From: Actinomyces glycerinitolerans
Lineage (GTDB): Bacteria > Actinomycetota > Actinomycetes > Actinomycetales > Actinomycetaceae
Assembly: GCF_900098745.1 (NCBI RefSeq)
Contig: NZ_FQTT01000001.1
Location: 62,001 to 126,000 of the forward strand
Length of the DNA: 64,000 nucleotides
Reading direction: 5' to 3'
Shown here: positions 1-9,067 of the stretch, in pieces
Position numbering within the stretch: position 1 is the first letter of the stretch
Layout of the letters: each line of letters opens with the position of its first letter
Notes under the pieces: generated by a model
Told to the model about the DNA's origin: nothing
Database searches by the model: none
Seen by the model: the letters and a program-made list of their open reading frames with translations, nothing else
Made by a program: the position numbers and the translations under genes

Positions 1-78
1 GGGGTGATTCACCCGCAGGAGGTTCCCGACTTCGGCCAGACGGTCACCCAGGCGGCCTCCGCCGGGGAGACGGACTGA
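1..78 (+). CDS. 3' end of an unidentified CDS cut by the window edge
   Basis: Frame 1 is open from the first base to a TGA at 76-78, giving a 25-residue tail (GVIHPQEVPDFG...GETD). Its composition is compatible with a genuine acidic C terminus. The tail is too short to assign to a family. Only 57 bases separate it from the LacI gene at 136. It could be chance read-through, so confidence is low. Confidence 0.4.
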   Translation, partial: GVIHPQEVPDFGQTVTQAASAGETD

Positions 79-135
79 GGGGCCGGCAGTGTTGAGAGCG
101 TCTCCGGCCGGTATGGCTTCGGGCATGATGCGGAT

Positions 136-1206
136 ATGGTGACAATCGCCGATGTCGCGCGGCACGCTGGTGTCTCGCCAAAGACTGTGTCAAATGTGCT
201 CAACGGATACCGGTATCTGCGTCCCGAGACCAAGGAGCGTGTGGAGAAGGCGATTCAGGAGCTGGGGTACACGGTCAATCTTGCGGCACGAGGCCTGCGA
301 CGCGGTCGCACTGGGATGGTTACGCTGGCGGTGCCGGATCTGCGCGACCCCTACCTGGCGGAGCTCTCGGGGGAAGTCATTCACGCAGCCGAACGCAGAG
401 GGGGCCGCGTACTGGTGACGCAGACGGACGGCCAACGCGAGCGCGAAATCGACGTCCTACACGGACCCAACCGACACTTCACCGACGGAACTATTCTCAG
501 TCCTCAGGCCCTCGGCTCGGAAGACTTGGAGCAGTACCAAGTCGACTTCCCGCTGGTGTTGTTGGGCGAGCGCGTCGATCCGCCTGATTTGGACCGGGTG
601 ACTCTGCCGAACGTGGCTGCTGCGCATGCCCTGACCGCCTACGTGCTCAGCCTGGGCTGTCGCAGAGTGGCGCTTCTGGGCTGCGCGCCGGGTACCGACC
701 ACGGCTCGGCTCCACTGCGTGAACGCGGTTTTCGCGCGGCTCATACGGAGATGGGTCTTGAGGTCGATGAACGTCTGTTGCTTTCGGAGTCGACCTGGCG
801 CCTGCCTCAGGGTACCCAGAGAATGAATGCCTTTATCGACTCGGGGATTCCCTTCGACGCCGTGGTGGCGATGAATGACGCCCTGGCAATTGGCGCCTTA
901 CACAGCTTCCGAGCGCATGACATCCGAGTGCCAGATGCCGTGAAGGTGGTAGGCATCGATAACATTGAGGATGCTTCCTTCACCAGCCCGACCCTCACGT
1001 CCTTATCCGTGGATCACCGGGAGTTCGCGAGAGAGGCCATCCGCCTGTTGATGATGCGGATCGACGAGCACCATCGCGATCCCGCCCTGCCCCGTCAACC
1101 CAGGGAGCTTATCCAGCCCGCCTTCCATATCGAGGTGCGGCAGTCCACCGGAGGAGTACCCGCGGACGCCAACACCCTCGACGATTCTGGTACCGGTTCG
1201 GTTTAA
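136..1206 (+). CDS. LacI/GalR-family transcriptional regulator
   Basis: DNA-binding regulator expected to control sugar-use genes and to respond to a sugar ligand. Residues 2-50 carry the LacI helix-turn-helix (TIADVARHAGVSPKTVSNVL) and hinge region (LAARGLRRG). The rest is the periplasmic-binding-protein-like effector domain, with the usual FDAVVAMNDALAIGAL and VVGIDNIEDASFTSPTLT stretches. The 356-residue length is slightly above the family norm because of a C-terminal extension. No clear Shine-Dalgarno precedes the ATG; a GTG three bases downstream is an alternative. It converges on the GH92 gene with a 13-base gap, so that glycosidase and the importer beyond it are its likely targets (inference). 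The ligand is unknown; a mannoside is a guess from context. Confidence 0.9.
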   Translation: MVTIADVARHAGVSPKTVSNVLNGYRYLRPETKERVEKAIQELGYTVNLAARGLRRGRTGMVTLAVPDLRDPYLAELSGEVIHAAERRGGRVLVTQTDGQREREIDVLHGPNRHFTDGTILSPQALGSEDLEQYQVDFPLVLLGERVDPPDLDRVTLPNVAAAHALTAYVLSLGCRRVALLGCAPGTDHGSAPLRERGFRAAHTEMGLEVDERLLLSESTWRLPQGTQRMNAFIDSGIPFDAVVAMNDALAIGALHSFRAHDIRVPDAVKVVGIDNIEDASFTSPTLTSLSVDHREFAREAIRLLMMRIDEHHRDPALPRQPRELIQPAFHIEVRQSTGGVPADANTLDDSGTGSV

Positions 1207-1219
1207 GTGTCGCGAAGCG

Positions 1220-4200
1220 TCAAATGATTTCGAGTTGAGTCAGCCTGGCCCCGGTTGGGAATCGCAAGCTGACGGCCTCGACGTTATGTACCCCCGCCGG
1301 CGACGCAGGCAGCCCGATCACCCGCGTTTCCTCGGGCCAGCGAAATACCACCCGGCGTTTGACGGCCCCGGACCACGCCCCGTCTTCACGGACGGCTATT
1401 TCCACATCAACGCTGCCGGTTCCGGTTAGAGTGGCGACCCGTGCCACCTCAGGACGATCCAACTCCACCTCCAGTCGCGTGTCGGGCGGCAGCACGGTCT
1501 CGGTATCTGCAGAGTCGTCTACGAGAGCAACAGCCCCCGGCACTGTCGAACGCAGGTTCTCGGAGTGCGCCTTGTCCCGCTGATATTCGTGTTCGTCGCT
1601 GGTCATCGACAACCGGCGGTCGCCAAGCCCCCAACTGTGGGGTTGGGAGCAAACACGAACCAGGACATGCACGTCGGCGTGCAGTGTGGAGGCGTCTACT
1701 ACCGGAGCAGTGAGTGGGTGTCCGTTGACCTCGACGCCTGCGATGTACTTGCCATCACCCTCTCGGGTTATTGACAGGACACTGCCGTCACGGCGCGTCC
1801 AGCGCACAGAGGCCAGCTGCGGCGGGGTGACAACAAACTTCCCCGAACCCACGTCGAGCGGGTACAACCCCATGGCCACAAGGAGCCACCAGGCACTGAA
1901 CTCGCCGTTGTCCTCGTCTCCCGGCCACCCCTGCCCGATGCGTCCACCGTTGAATAGATAATCGAAAGCGTCAGTCAGGACCTCAGCGGCTCGATCGGGC
2001 CGATCGGAGTGCAGATACATGAAGGGCACATGGTGGGCAGGCTGATTCGAGACCGCGAACTGTCCCATGCCGATAGCCCGAGCCTCCGTCATCTCGTGGA
2101 GGATATGCCCGTAAGTCCCGCGTTGGGATACGGCCGCCTTCTCCGGATCTTGGAAGTAGTCATCAAGCTTTCTTCCCAGTGCGGCGGGCCCGCCCAGGGC
2201 GTTGGCCAGCCAGGCGGCGTCGTGAACCGGGGAGAAGGCCATTCCCCAGCCATTCGTTTCGGTGTATCCCCCGCCCCATTCACGAGGGTTGAAGTTCGCC
2301 GGGGCCACCTCCCACATACCGTCATCGCGGCGTTGACGGAGGAAACCGGAATCGGGATCGAAGAGGTTACGCCAACGCAGTGAGCGGTTGATGAAATAGA
2401 ACGCCTCTGCGAGCAGATCTGAACGCGCTTCCCCATCGGCGCGGTCGGCGAGTCGGCTCGCCCACCGCCCGATCGCAGCGTCGTCGATCGCATTTTGGAC
2501 CGTCCAGCTCAGAGCCTCTGGAGTGGAGGAGTCCACCCAATCGCGAAAGCGCGCCGTCCGATTGCCGGCTCGGCCGACCTCGGTATGAGCCGGCGGCGTC
2601 ATGGCGTTGCGCAGTGCGGACAGGTAGGCCACGTCCTGGTCGAAGTCGACGCCGTGTACGGCGGCGTCGGCGAAGATCACATCGGAATCCGTACCCACCA
2701 TGCAGTCGATGAACCCGGGAGCGACCCATCTCCCCATCCACTCGCCATCTCGAAACAGCTGCAGCATCCCGTTAAGCAGCTTCCCAGCGAGTCCCGGCAT
2801 CAGCAGGTGGTAGGCGGGCCAACTAGTCCGGTAGGTATCCCAGTACCCGTTGTTGACGTACAGCTCGCCGGGGAGCACCCGGCAACCGGTGACCGTGTCG
2901 GTGTGTTCACGCTCAAGCGGCAAAGCTACTGCTGCGTGCGCAATACGGGGCACGCGCTCACTCCCGGTGTTCTCGTGGGCGACATTGGGGTAGCACAGGA
3001 GCCGGTACAGGCTTGTATAGGCAGTCTCGCGTTGCTCCTCCGTGGCCCCGGGCAACTCGAGCGCGCCAAGTGGCTCCGCCCAGGCGGAGTGAGCTGCTTG
3101 GCGCAGGTCCTCGAAAGCGCGCCCCTCGGACTCGAGACTGAGGTTGTGCCAGGCCTGCTCCACTGAAATGAACGAGGTGGCCAGGCGAACCTCGTGCGTG
3201 CCCGCCGGCAGGGGAACGTGCGCAGCTTGGCTACGTACGTGACCGTCATCCTCAAACGCCGGAATCACCTCGCCTCCGCCATTGATCTCGCCGACGAAGA
3301 ACACGCGTGGTGGGCTGGGATGCGATGGACGAACAACGTTTCCAGGAGCCCAGCCATGCAGCAGAACCCCCGTATCGGTGACACTGGTGTGCAGGCGCCC
3401 GTCGAAGGCCTGGTCGACGGTGATCCCGCCGGCACACGGCAAACAGATGCGGACCGCCGCGGTGCGGGCAGTCGCTGTCATCTCCAGCTCGATGCCGCCG
3501 TCAAGGCGCACCCGATAGTAATCGGGATGGGTGATCTCCTCCTCATGGCTGAAACGTAGTGCCCGACGCTGCGGGTCCAACACCGGGGCGTGCACGTAGG
3601 GCATGATCTGCATGGAACCGCGGTCACCGATCCAGGGACTGGGCTGATGACTCAACGCGACGGCTTCTAGGCGTGGATTCGGATCCCCGTGCCAGCGATA
3701 GAGCCAGCGTCGGGTGCGGGCGTTGGTCACTGGAGTAACAAAGTTCATGCCGTGCGGCAGGCAGACCGCCGGCAGGGTGCTGCCACGGGAGAAACCACGA
3801 CCTGTATGAGTTCCCCTGGTGGTACGCACGTAGTCGACCACGTCCCGAGCTCTACGCGTCTGCGTGGAAGAGTCCCCGCCCACTACACGCGCCTGTATCC
3901 AACCGGCACCATGGTCCGCGAACGAGATCAGCCTCACCGCGCTGAGCGGCGTTCCGGACGGAAGAGCGTCGAGCGGTACTCGCCAGAGATTCCACTGCTC
4001 GGGGATCAGCGTTGTGGCAGCCAAGTGCGCAGGACGCGGTGGGGGCACGGCAGTCAGATCGTGCCCGTTGTCGTCACACAGGTGCCGGAGTGCGCCCCGT
4101 CCATCGTCCGCACCCACACCCAGCAGGGTGGATGCCCTATCTGGCGCACCATCGTGCTGCAAGAGCAGCTGAGGGAACAGGGCTACCTCGAGAATCTCCC

Positions 4201-4372
4201 CCGCGACAGCAGGCCGATCGGGTAGGCCGATGCCGATCTCCCCGGGGCGAACAACCGTGTAAGCGCGCACTTCCCCCTCGAACAGCCCGCAACGCGGCGT
4301 TGAACTCGGCGGCGCACTCGGGCCACGGGACGCGGCGAAGCGGATGGCCTGTGGCGGCGCTGAGGGCGACAT
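1220..4372 (-). CDS. GH92 family alpha-mannosidase
   Basis: Large glycosidase of family GH92, whose members are calcium-dependent exo-alpha-mannosidases acting on N-glycan or yeast-mannan oligosaccharides. Recognisable blocks are VNNGYWDTYRTSWPAYHL, the PGFIDCMVGTDSDVIFADA segment and the C-terminal GQGWPGDEDNGEFSAWWLL region, which corresponds to the family's GN(E/D)D.GQMSAW motif. The chosen ATG at 4372 gives 1,050 residues and has GGAAAGAG nine bases upstream; an ATG at 4411 is possible but less well supported. No signal peptide is visible, so the enzyme is probably cytoplasmic, working on sugars brought in by the divergent ABC importer at 4502-7622. Substrate linkage cannot be read from the sequence. 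Confidence 0.9.
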   Translation of the reverse strand: MSPSAPPQAIRFAASRGPSAPPSSTPRCGLFEGEVRAYTVVRPGEIGIGLPDRPAVAGEILEVALFPQLLLQHDGAPDRASTLLGVGADDGRGALRHLCDDNGHDLTAVPPPRPAHLAATTLIPEQWNLWRVPLDALPSGTPLSAVRLISFADHGAGWIQARVVGGDSSTQTRRARDVVDYVRTTRGTHTGRGFSRGSTLPAVCLPHGMNFVTPVTNARTRRWLYRWHGDPNPRLEAVALSHQPSPWIGDRGSMQIMPYVHAPVLDPQRRALRFSHEEEITHPDYYRVRLDGGIELEMTATARTAAVRICLPCAGGITVDQAFDGRLHTSVTDTGVLLHGWAPGNVVRPSHPSPPRVFFVGEINGGGEVIPAFEDDGHVRSQAAHVPLPAGTHEVRLATSFISVEQAWHNLSLESEGRAFEDLRQAAHSAWAEPLGALELPGATEEQRETAYTSLYRLLCYPNVAHENTGSERVPRIAHAAVALPLEREHTDTVTGCRVLPGELYVNNGYWDTYRTSWPAYHLLMPGLAGKLLNGMLQLFRDGEWMGRWVAPGFIDCMVGTDSDVIFADAAVHGVDFDQDVAYLSALRNAMTPPAHTEVGRAGNRTARFRDWVDSSTPEALSWTVQNAIDDAAIGRWASRLADRADGEARSDLLAEAFYFINRSLRWRNLFDPDSGFLRQRRDDGMWEVAPANFNPREWGGGYTETNGWGMAFSPVHDAAWLANALGGPAALGRKLDDYFQDPEKAAVSQRGTYGHILHEMTEARAIGMGQFAVSNQPAHHVPFMYLHSDRPDRAAEVLTDAFDYLFNGGRIGQGWPGDEDNGEFSAWWLLVAMGLYPLDVGSGKFVVTPPQLASVRWTRRDGSVLSITREGDGKYIAGVEVNGHPLTAPVVDASTLHADVHVLVRVCSQPHSWGLGDRRLSMTSDEHEYQRDKAHSENLRSTVPGAVALVDDSADTETVLPPDTRLEVELDRPEVARVATLTGTGSVDVEIAVREDGAWSGAVKRRVVFRWPEETRVIGLPASPAGVHNVEAVSLRFPTGARLTQLEII

Positions 4373-4414
4373 GGTGAAGTCTCTTTCCATCCGGGGGACA
4401 TGCATGTACACTCA

Positions 4415-4432
4415 TAGTACATCGTGGTACTA
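4415..4432. promoter_or_regulatory. inverted repeat in the GH92/ABC divergent promoter, candidate operator
   Basis: TAGTAC and its exact complement GTACTA flank a six-base spacer (ATCGTG). Further ATGTACA motifs lie at 4404-4410 and 4451-4457, so GTAC-containing motifs cluster within about 55 bases of the only upstream DNA shared by the GH92 gene and the importer operon. This suits a shared repressor site, perhaps for the LacI protein at 136-1206. The spacer is not symmetric, which is atypical for LacI operators. Confidence 0.45.
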
Positions 4433-4501
4433 CATCGCTGCACTACCTCGATGTACAAGGTGTCGTGACGCACCGTCGTTTGAGCTGCAAAGGAGCCTTA
4501 A

Positions 4502-5836
4502 ATGTCGACACACTTCTTCCGCCCCTCACGTCGCGCCGTGCTCGCCTACGGCGGCTTCGCAACCGTGTCGGGCCTGCTGGCCGCCTGCGGATCATCGGGG
4601 GCGGGTTCATCAGGCGGCGGCTCCGATGCCAACAGCATCGAGATGTGGGCGCGTGGCGGCGCCACGACCGCCGATGCCTACGCCGAAATCGTCCCTGCGC
4701 TTGAGGAGGCAACCGGAGTCACCGTCAGTTTCTCGACGGTGGACAACTTCGGCCAGGAGCTTCAAAGCCGCGCCCAGTCCAAGAACCTGCCGGACCTGTG
4801 GATCAATGACGACGTACTGCTGGGCACCTACCAGCGTCAGGGCCTCCTCCGGGAGATCACCCTCGGCGACTACGCCGAGGCCTCCGGTATCGACGACGCC
4901 CGCTGGGCCGAGACTCAGATCGATGGCGGCGCCTACGCCGTGCCCTACTCCCGACAAACGATGGTCGACTGTTTCCGCTCCGACTGGCTGGAGACACTGG
5001 GCCTCTCGGTCCCAACCACCTGGGAGGAGTACGTGGCCTTTCTCGACGCAGCCGTCTCGGGGGACCCCGACGGTGACGGCTCGGCGAACACCTACGGCAC
5101 CAACGTCGCCGGAACCGCCAAGAACGGCTACCTGGCCCGCTGGGCTATGAGCTATATCTGGCAGGGCGGCGGCTCGCTATGGACCGACAATGGCGACGGC
5201 ACCTTCACCGTGGACACCACCTCTGAAGCTACAGTGTCAGCGATTCGCTGGATCCAGGATCTCTTCGCCGTCAGCGGGCGCGTCCAGCCAGGCGCCCTGA
5301 CCGCCGACACCTCTGTATCCACCCCCTTCTTCGCCGAGGGCAAGGTCGGCCATACACTTACCGGCCCCTACCAATTCTCGGCAATGGACGAGGCACCCGG
5401 AAAAGACCTCTACGTCGTCGCCCCGGCGCCTGTCGGCCCACAGGGCGGCACAGTCCTTGCCGAGGGCGAGAACATCTATGTGTCTGCTGGCACCGAGAAG
5501 CTGGACGCCGTCAATAAGGTCATCTCCTGGTTCATTTCCGAGGAGGGCCAGACCACGTGCATGACCAACAGTAAGCAGCCGGTCGTGCGAGTTCCGGTCC
5601 GTTCCGATATGGATGCGGCCACGATCTACGACGACGAACGTTGGGGCGTCGTACAGGACAGCCTGGCGAACTCGTCCCAGGCCTTCCCCGCGGTTGCAGA
5701 TGCTTCGGCAATCAAGCAGGTCATTGCCGAGTCACTCAACACCATCGTCGCCAGCCCGGAGCAGGATCCGGTGAACGAACTGGAGAACCTCAAGACCGAG
5801 TTGGAAGACGTCTTTGACGAGCTGGGGTTGCTGTGA
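4502..5836 (+). CDS. sugar ABC transporter substrate-binding lipoprotein (CUT1 type)
   Basis: Extracytoplasmic solute-binding protein of a carbohydrate importer. The N terminus has basic residues (RPSRRAVL), a hydrophobic core and the lipobox LAAC, so it should be a membrane-anchored lipoprotein with the lipidated cysteine near residue 29; the RR pair also permits Tat export. The body has typical CUT1 binding-protein features, including PDLWINDDVLLG, VPTTWEEYVAFLDAA and the C-terminal helical region. The ATG follows AAGGAG by six bases. Its stop overlaps the next gene by GTGA, indicating translational coupling with both permeases. Adjacency to GH92 suggests a mannose-containing oligosaccharide ligand (inference). 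Confidence 0.92.
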   Translation: MSTHFFRPSRRAVLAYGGFATVSGLLAACGSSGAGSSGGGSDANSIEMWARGGATTADAYAEIVPALEEATGVTVSFSTVDNFGQELQSRAQSKNLPDLWINDDVLLGTYQRQGLLREITLGDYAEASGIDDARWAETQIDGGAYAVPYSRQTMVDCFRSDWLETLGLSVPTTWEEYVAFLDAAVSGDPDGDGSANTYGTNVAGTAKNGYLARWAMSYIWQGGGSLWTDNGDGTFTVDTTSEATVSAIRWIQDLFAVSGRVQPGALTADTSVSTPFFAEGKVGHTLTGPYQFSAMDEAPGKDLYVVAPAPVGPQGGTVLAEGENIYVSAGTEKLDAVNKVISWFISEEGQTTCMTNSKQPVVRVPVRSDMDAATIYDDERWGVVQDSLANSSQAFPAVADASAIKQVIAESLNTIVASPEQDPVNELENLKTELEDVFDELGLL

Positions 5837-6747
5837 CGGCTCCAAGCGTTCATGCAAGCACACGTAGGAGACTGCCCACACCGAAGGCGACCACGGTCAC
5901 CATGTGGCTCCTACTGGCGCCAGCGCTGCTGCTTGCCGTCATGTTCAAGTTCATCCCGCTGGCAGAAGGAATCTACTACAGCTTTCACAAGGTGACCCCC
6001 TACCTGGGCAATACCTGGGTGGGCCTGGACAACTATGTCAAGGTGCTCAGTTCCTCCGGGTTTACCGCCGCTCTGGGACACACCGTCATCCTCGCACTGG
6101 TGCAGACCACGGGAAGCGTCGTAGGCGGCCTGTTGCTCGCGCTCGTCCTAGAGGGATCCGGCATCGGCTTGTGGCTCACACGCACCGTTGTCGTCCTGCC
6201 GGTAGTGACCGCGACCGCCGTCATCGGTGAAATCTGGCGAATTATCTACTTCCCGGATCCGGGCGGCTTCCTCAACACCGTTCTGGGGTGGTTTCATCTC
6301 GGACCCTCCACCTTCCTGGACAGTCCGAGCACGGCGCTGATGTCAGTTGCCGCAGTGGGTATTTGGTCTGGAGCCCCGTACAACATGGTGATATTCCTCG
6401 CGGGCTTGGCGGGCATAGACAGGGACCTTTACGAGGCCGCCGCAGTCGATGGTGCCGGACGGTGGCGGCGCTTGTGGAGCATCGTTATTCCCAGCCTGCG
6501 CAGTTCGATGATCATCGTTCTGACGCTCGCTGCCATTCGTGCACTGGGTATCTTCACCGAGGTCTACGTGCTGACGGGCGGCGGCCCTGCCAATTCGACC
6601 ACCACATGGATGACGCAGGTGTACACGCAGGGGTTCGACCGTAGCGACGTGGGTGTTGCCAGCGCCGCGTCCATTCTGCTGCTGGTCACGACGCTGACAC
6701 TCACGATCATCGTACGTTGGCTGTCCGCGCGTAGGAGGGACTCATGA
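5833..6747 (+). CDS. sugar ABC transporter permease, MalF-like
   Basis: Inner-membrane permease of the same importer. The 304 residues include a first membrane span after about 20 residues (MWLLLAPALLLAVMF), several more spans, and the conserved cytoplasmic EAA loop (DLYEAAAVDGAGRWRRLWSIVIP) that contacts the ATPase. The GTG start overlaps the stop of the binding-protein gene, and its own stop overlaps the next permease by ATGA, so the three genes form one coupled operon. No ATPase gene is present in this operon. Confidence 0.92.
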   Translation: MTAPSVHASTRRRLPTPKATTVTMWLLLAPALLLAVMFKFIPLAEGIYYSFHKVTPYLGNTWVGLDNYVKVLSSSGFTAALGHTVILALVQTTGSVVGGLLLALVLEGSGIGLWLTRTVVVLPVVTATAVIGEIWRIIYFPDPGGFLNTVLGWFHLGPSTFLDSPSTALMSVAAVGIWSGAPYNMVIFLAGLAGIDRDLYEAAAVDGAGRWRRLWSIVIPSLRSSMIIVLTLAAIRALGIFTEVYVLTGGGPANSTTTWMTQVYTQGFDRSDVGVASAASILLLVTTLTLTIIVRWLSARRRDS

Positions 6748-7622
6748 AACGCACTGATAAACCGGCTCTCAGCCGGTTCGACTCGGCGCTGGGCTGGACC
6801 AGGAGCCCAAGCTCCAGAGTGACCCGGGTGCTGATCGCGGCGGTGCTGCTGGCCGTCTTCGGCGTCCCGTTCCTCACGGTCATATCCAGTGCCTTCAGCC
6901 ACACCTCTGATCCGACTCAACTCGCGGTGTTGCCTACGGACCCTACGTTGGACAACTTCCGCGCGGCCGGCGAATGGGACCTTTACACCTACCTACGCAA
7001 CTCCCTGATCATCGCCGGCGGCGGACTGCTGCTCCAGATGACGGCGTCGGTACTCGCCGGCTATGCACTGTCACGGCGCAGGTTCCGCGGGCAGGCACTG
7101 GTAATGATGCTGTTCCTCATGACCATGATGTTGCCCGAGGAAGTGATCGCGGTCCCGTTGTCCATCGTGCTGGGTGATCTCCCGTTGCTGGGGATCAATC
7201 TCAAGGGCACCGTCTTCGCGATCATCCTGCCGGTGGGCATCTGGGGATTCTCAATCATGGTGATGACCGAGTTCATGCGGGACATCCCCGAGGAGATCTG
7301 CGAGGCAGCCAGGCTCGATGGGCTCAGCGAGATTGGTGTGCTGGGCAGGATCGTTCTGCCAATGTGCAAGCCCGCCCTGGGCGTCATCACCATCTTCGGA
7401 TTCATTATGATCTGGAACCAGTATCTGCTTCCGCTAATCGCCTCCAACGGTCCAGGCTCATACACGATCACCGTTGCCATCGCCCTGCTACGGGATGATC
7501 CATCGGGGTCCACGGGCCTACTCGCGGCAGGATCGGTACTCGCACTAGTACCGAGTCTCATAGTGTATCTACTGCTGCAAAGCTCTCTGGTACGGGGAAT
7601 CACCGCTGGGGCGGGGAAATAG
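6744..7622 (+). CDS. sugar ABC transporter permease, MalG-like
   Basis: Second permease of the importer, 292 residues. About six membrane spans are visible; the EAA loop is EEICEAARLDGLSEIGVLGRIVLP and is followed by the MalG-typical FIMIWNQYLLPL. Translation should be coupled to the upstream permease through the ATGA overlap. It ends the operon; a hairpin about 70 bases downstream (7691-7719) may terminate transcription. Confidence 0.92.
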   Translation: MKRTDKPALSRFDSALGWTRSPSSRVTRVLIAAVLLAVFGVPFLTVISSAFSHTSDPTQLAVLPTDPTLDNFRAAGEWDLYTYLRNSLIIAGGGLLLQMTASVLAGYALSRRRFRGQALVMMLFLMTMMLPEEVIAVPLSIVLGDLPLLGINLKGTVFAIILPVGIWGFSIMVMTEFMRDIPEEICEAARLDGLSEIGVLGRIVLPMCKPALGVITIFGFIMIWNQYLLPLIASNGPGSYTITVAIALLRDDPSGSTGLLAAGSVLALVPSLIVYLLLQSSLVRGITAGAGK

Positions 7623-7690
7623 GTGACGACGAACGGGGCCGGCCCATAGCGTTCACGCACCGAAAAGCTCCCCCTGGCGGCACATCCTCA

Positions 7691-7719
7691 CCTACCGGCG
7701 GTCGTCGACCGCCGGTAGG
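7691..7719. terminator. perfect 13-bp inverted repeat, probable terminator
   Basis: CCTACCGGCGGTC, a three-base loop (GTC) and its exact complement. It lies between the importer operon and the ClC gene, 12 bases before the latter's GTG. There is no T tract, so it may be an atypical GC-rich terminator or an operator overlapping the ClC leader. Confidence 0.55.
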
Positions 7720-7731
7720 TAGGGTCATCCG

Positions 7732-9051
7732 GTGACCTCAGGTGCTTCCTCACACTCGCCCGCCGTGCCGTCCCACACCTGCGCGCGCCTGCTGGCGGCC
7801 GCACTCGTCTCCGGCGTGGCGGCGGGCCTGATAGGCATCGCCATGGCCTTCCTGCTGGAGGGCTTCGAATGGCTCTTCTACGGGGTCGGCGAGGGCACGC
7901 TCCCCCAGCGCGTGCAGGCGGCCGCCGCCTGGAGGCGGATCGCCGCACCGGCTGTCGGCGGGCTGGCCGCCGGCGCCCTGTGGTGGTGGGAGCGATCCAC
8001 CGGCGGCGTCGTCGGCGTGGAAGCGGCGGTCGGGGACGTCTCCGGCCGGACCGGCCGCCACATGGGTCTGCTGCGTCCCTTCGCCGACGGCGTGCTCCAG
8101 GTGCTCACGGTGGGCGCCGGCAACTCGGTGGGACGTGAGGGCGCGCCTCGTCTCATGGCCGGGGCCGTCGCCGCCCGAGTCTCCTCCCGCCTCGGCCTGC
8201 AGCCGCGCACAGCCCGCACCCTGGTGGCCGCGGCGGCCGGCGCGGGCCTGGCGGCCATGTACAACGCGCCCCTGGGCGGGGCCGCCTTCGCCGTCGAGAT
8301 CACCATGCTGGCGGGGATGCGCCGGCGGGGCGTGTGGCTGGCCGTGCCGGTGAGTCTGCTGGCCACGGTGGTCTCCTGGCTGCACTCGGGCGGGCGGCCG
8401 ACCTTTCAGGTAACCATGGGCGCGCCCGACACCGCGACACTGGTGGCGGCGTTGCCGGTGGCGGGGCTGGCAGCGCTGTTGGGTGTGGGCGCACGGTCGT
8501 TGTGGAGGCGGTTCAAGGATCACCGACTGCCGGACACCTGGGCGCTGCCACTGGGCATCGGGGCTGCCGGGCTGCTTACGGGGGCGGCCTCCCTGTGGCT
8601 GCCGGTGCTGCCCGGCAACGGCCGCGACGCCCTGGAGGCGGCACTGGTCTCCCCCGTCACCGCAGCCGCTCTGGCAAGCCTGCTCGGCGTCGTCGTACTC
8701 AAGCCGCTGTTGACCGGGCTCACGCTGGGGGCGGGCGCCACCGGCGGCCTGCTGGCTCCGTCCTTCGCCCTGGGCGGCAGTGCGGGCGCGGCGGTGGCGG
8801 TCGCCGCGAACCTGGCCGGCTGGCAGGTGAGCATTCCGGTGCTGGCACTCGTCGGCGCCGGCGCCGTGCTGTCGATCACGCAGCGAGCGCCCGTGTTCGG
8901 CACGGTGTTCGTGTGGGAGCTCGCCCGCGGGCCGCTTTGGGTGCTGGCCCTGATGGCGGTGGTCTCCGTATGCTGCTGGTGGCTGACCTCGCCTCTGGGG
9001 CTGGACAGACACATTCGACCTCGACGCCGGGGAGGCCCAGCAAGTTCCTGA
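7732..9051 (+). CDS. ClC-family chloride channel / H+-coupled anion transporter
   Basis: Polytopic membrane protein of the ClC family, moving chloride or a related anion across the cytoplasmic membrane. Conserved family segments include GNSVGREGAPRLMAGA (the G(K/R)EGP filter region) and AAAGAGLAAMYNAPLGGAAFAVE, where NAPLGG matches the FNAPLAG signature. The length of 439 residues fits bacterial ClC proteins without cytoplasmic CBS domains. The GTG start follows TAGGG by six bases, just after the inverted repeat at 7691-7719. A CPBP protease gene follows by 16 bases and is probably cotranscribed. Channel versus antiporter mode and ion preference cannot be decided here. Confidence 0.88.
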   Translation: MTSGASSHSPAVPSHTCARLLAAALVSGVAAGLIGIAMAFLLEGFEWLFYGVGEGTLPQRVQAAAAWRRIAAPAVGGLAAGALWWWERSTGGVVGVEAAVGDVSGRTGRHMGLLRPFADGVLQVLTVGAGNSVGREGAPRLMAGAVAARVSSRLGLQPRTARTLVAAAAGAGLAAMYNAPLGGAAFAVEITMLAGMRRRGVWLAVPVSLLATVVSWLHSGGRPTFQVTMGAPDTATLVAALPVAGLAALLGVGARSLWRRFKDHRLPDTWALPLGIGAAGLLTGAASLWLPVLPGNGRDALEAALVSPVTAAALASLLGVVVLKPLLTGLTLGAGATGGLLAPSFALGGSAGAAVAVAANLAGWQVSIPVLALVGAGAVLSITQRAPVFGTVFVWELARGPLWVLALMAVVSVCCWWLTSPLGLDRHIRPRRRGGPASS

Positions 9052-9067
9052 ACCGAGAGTCCTCGCC

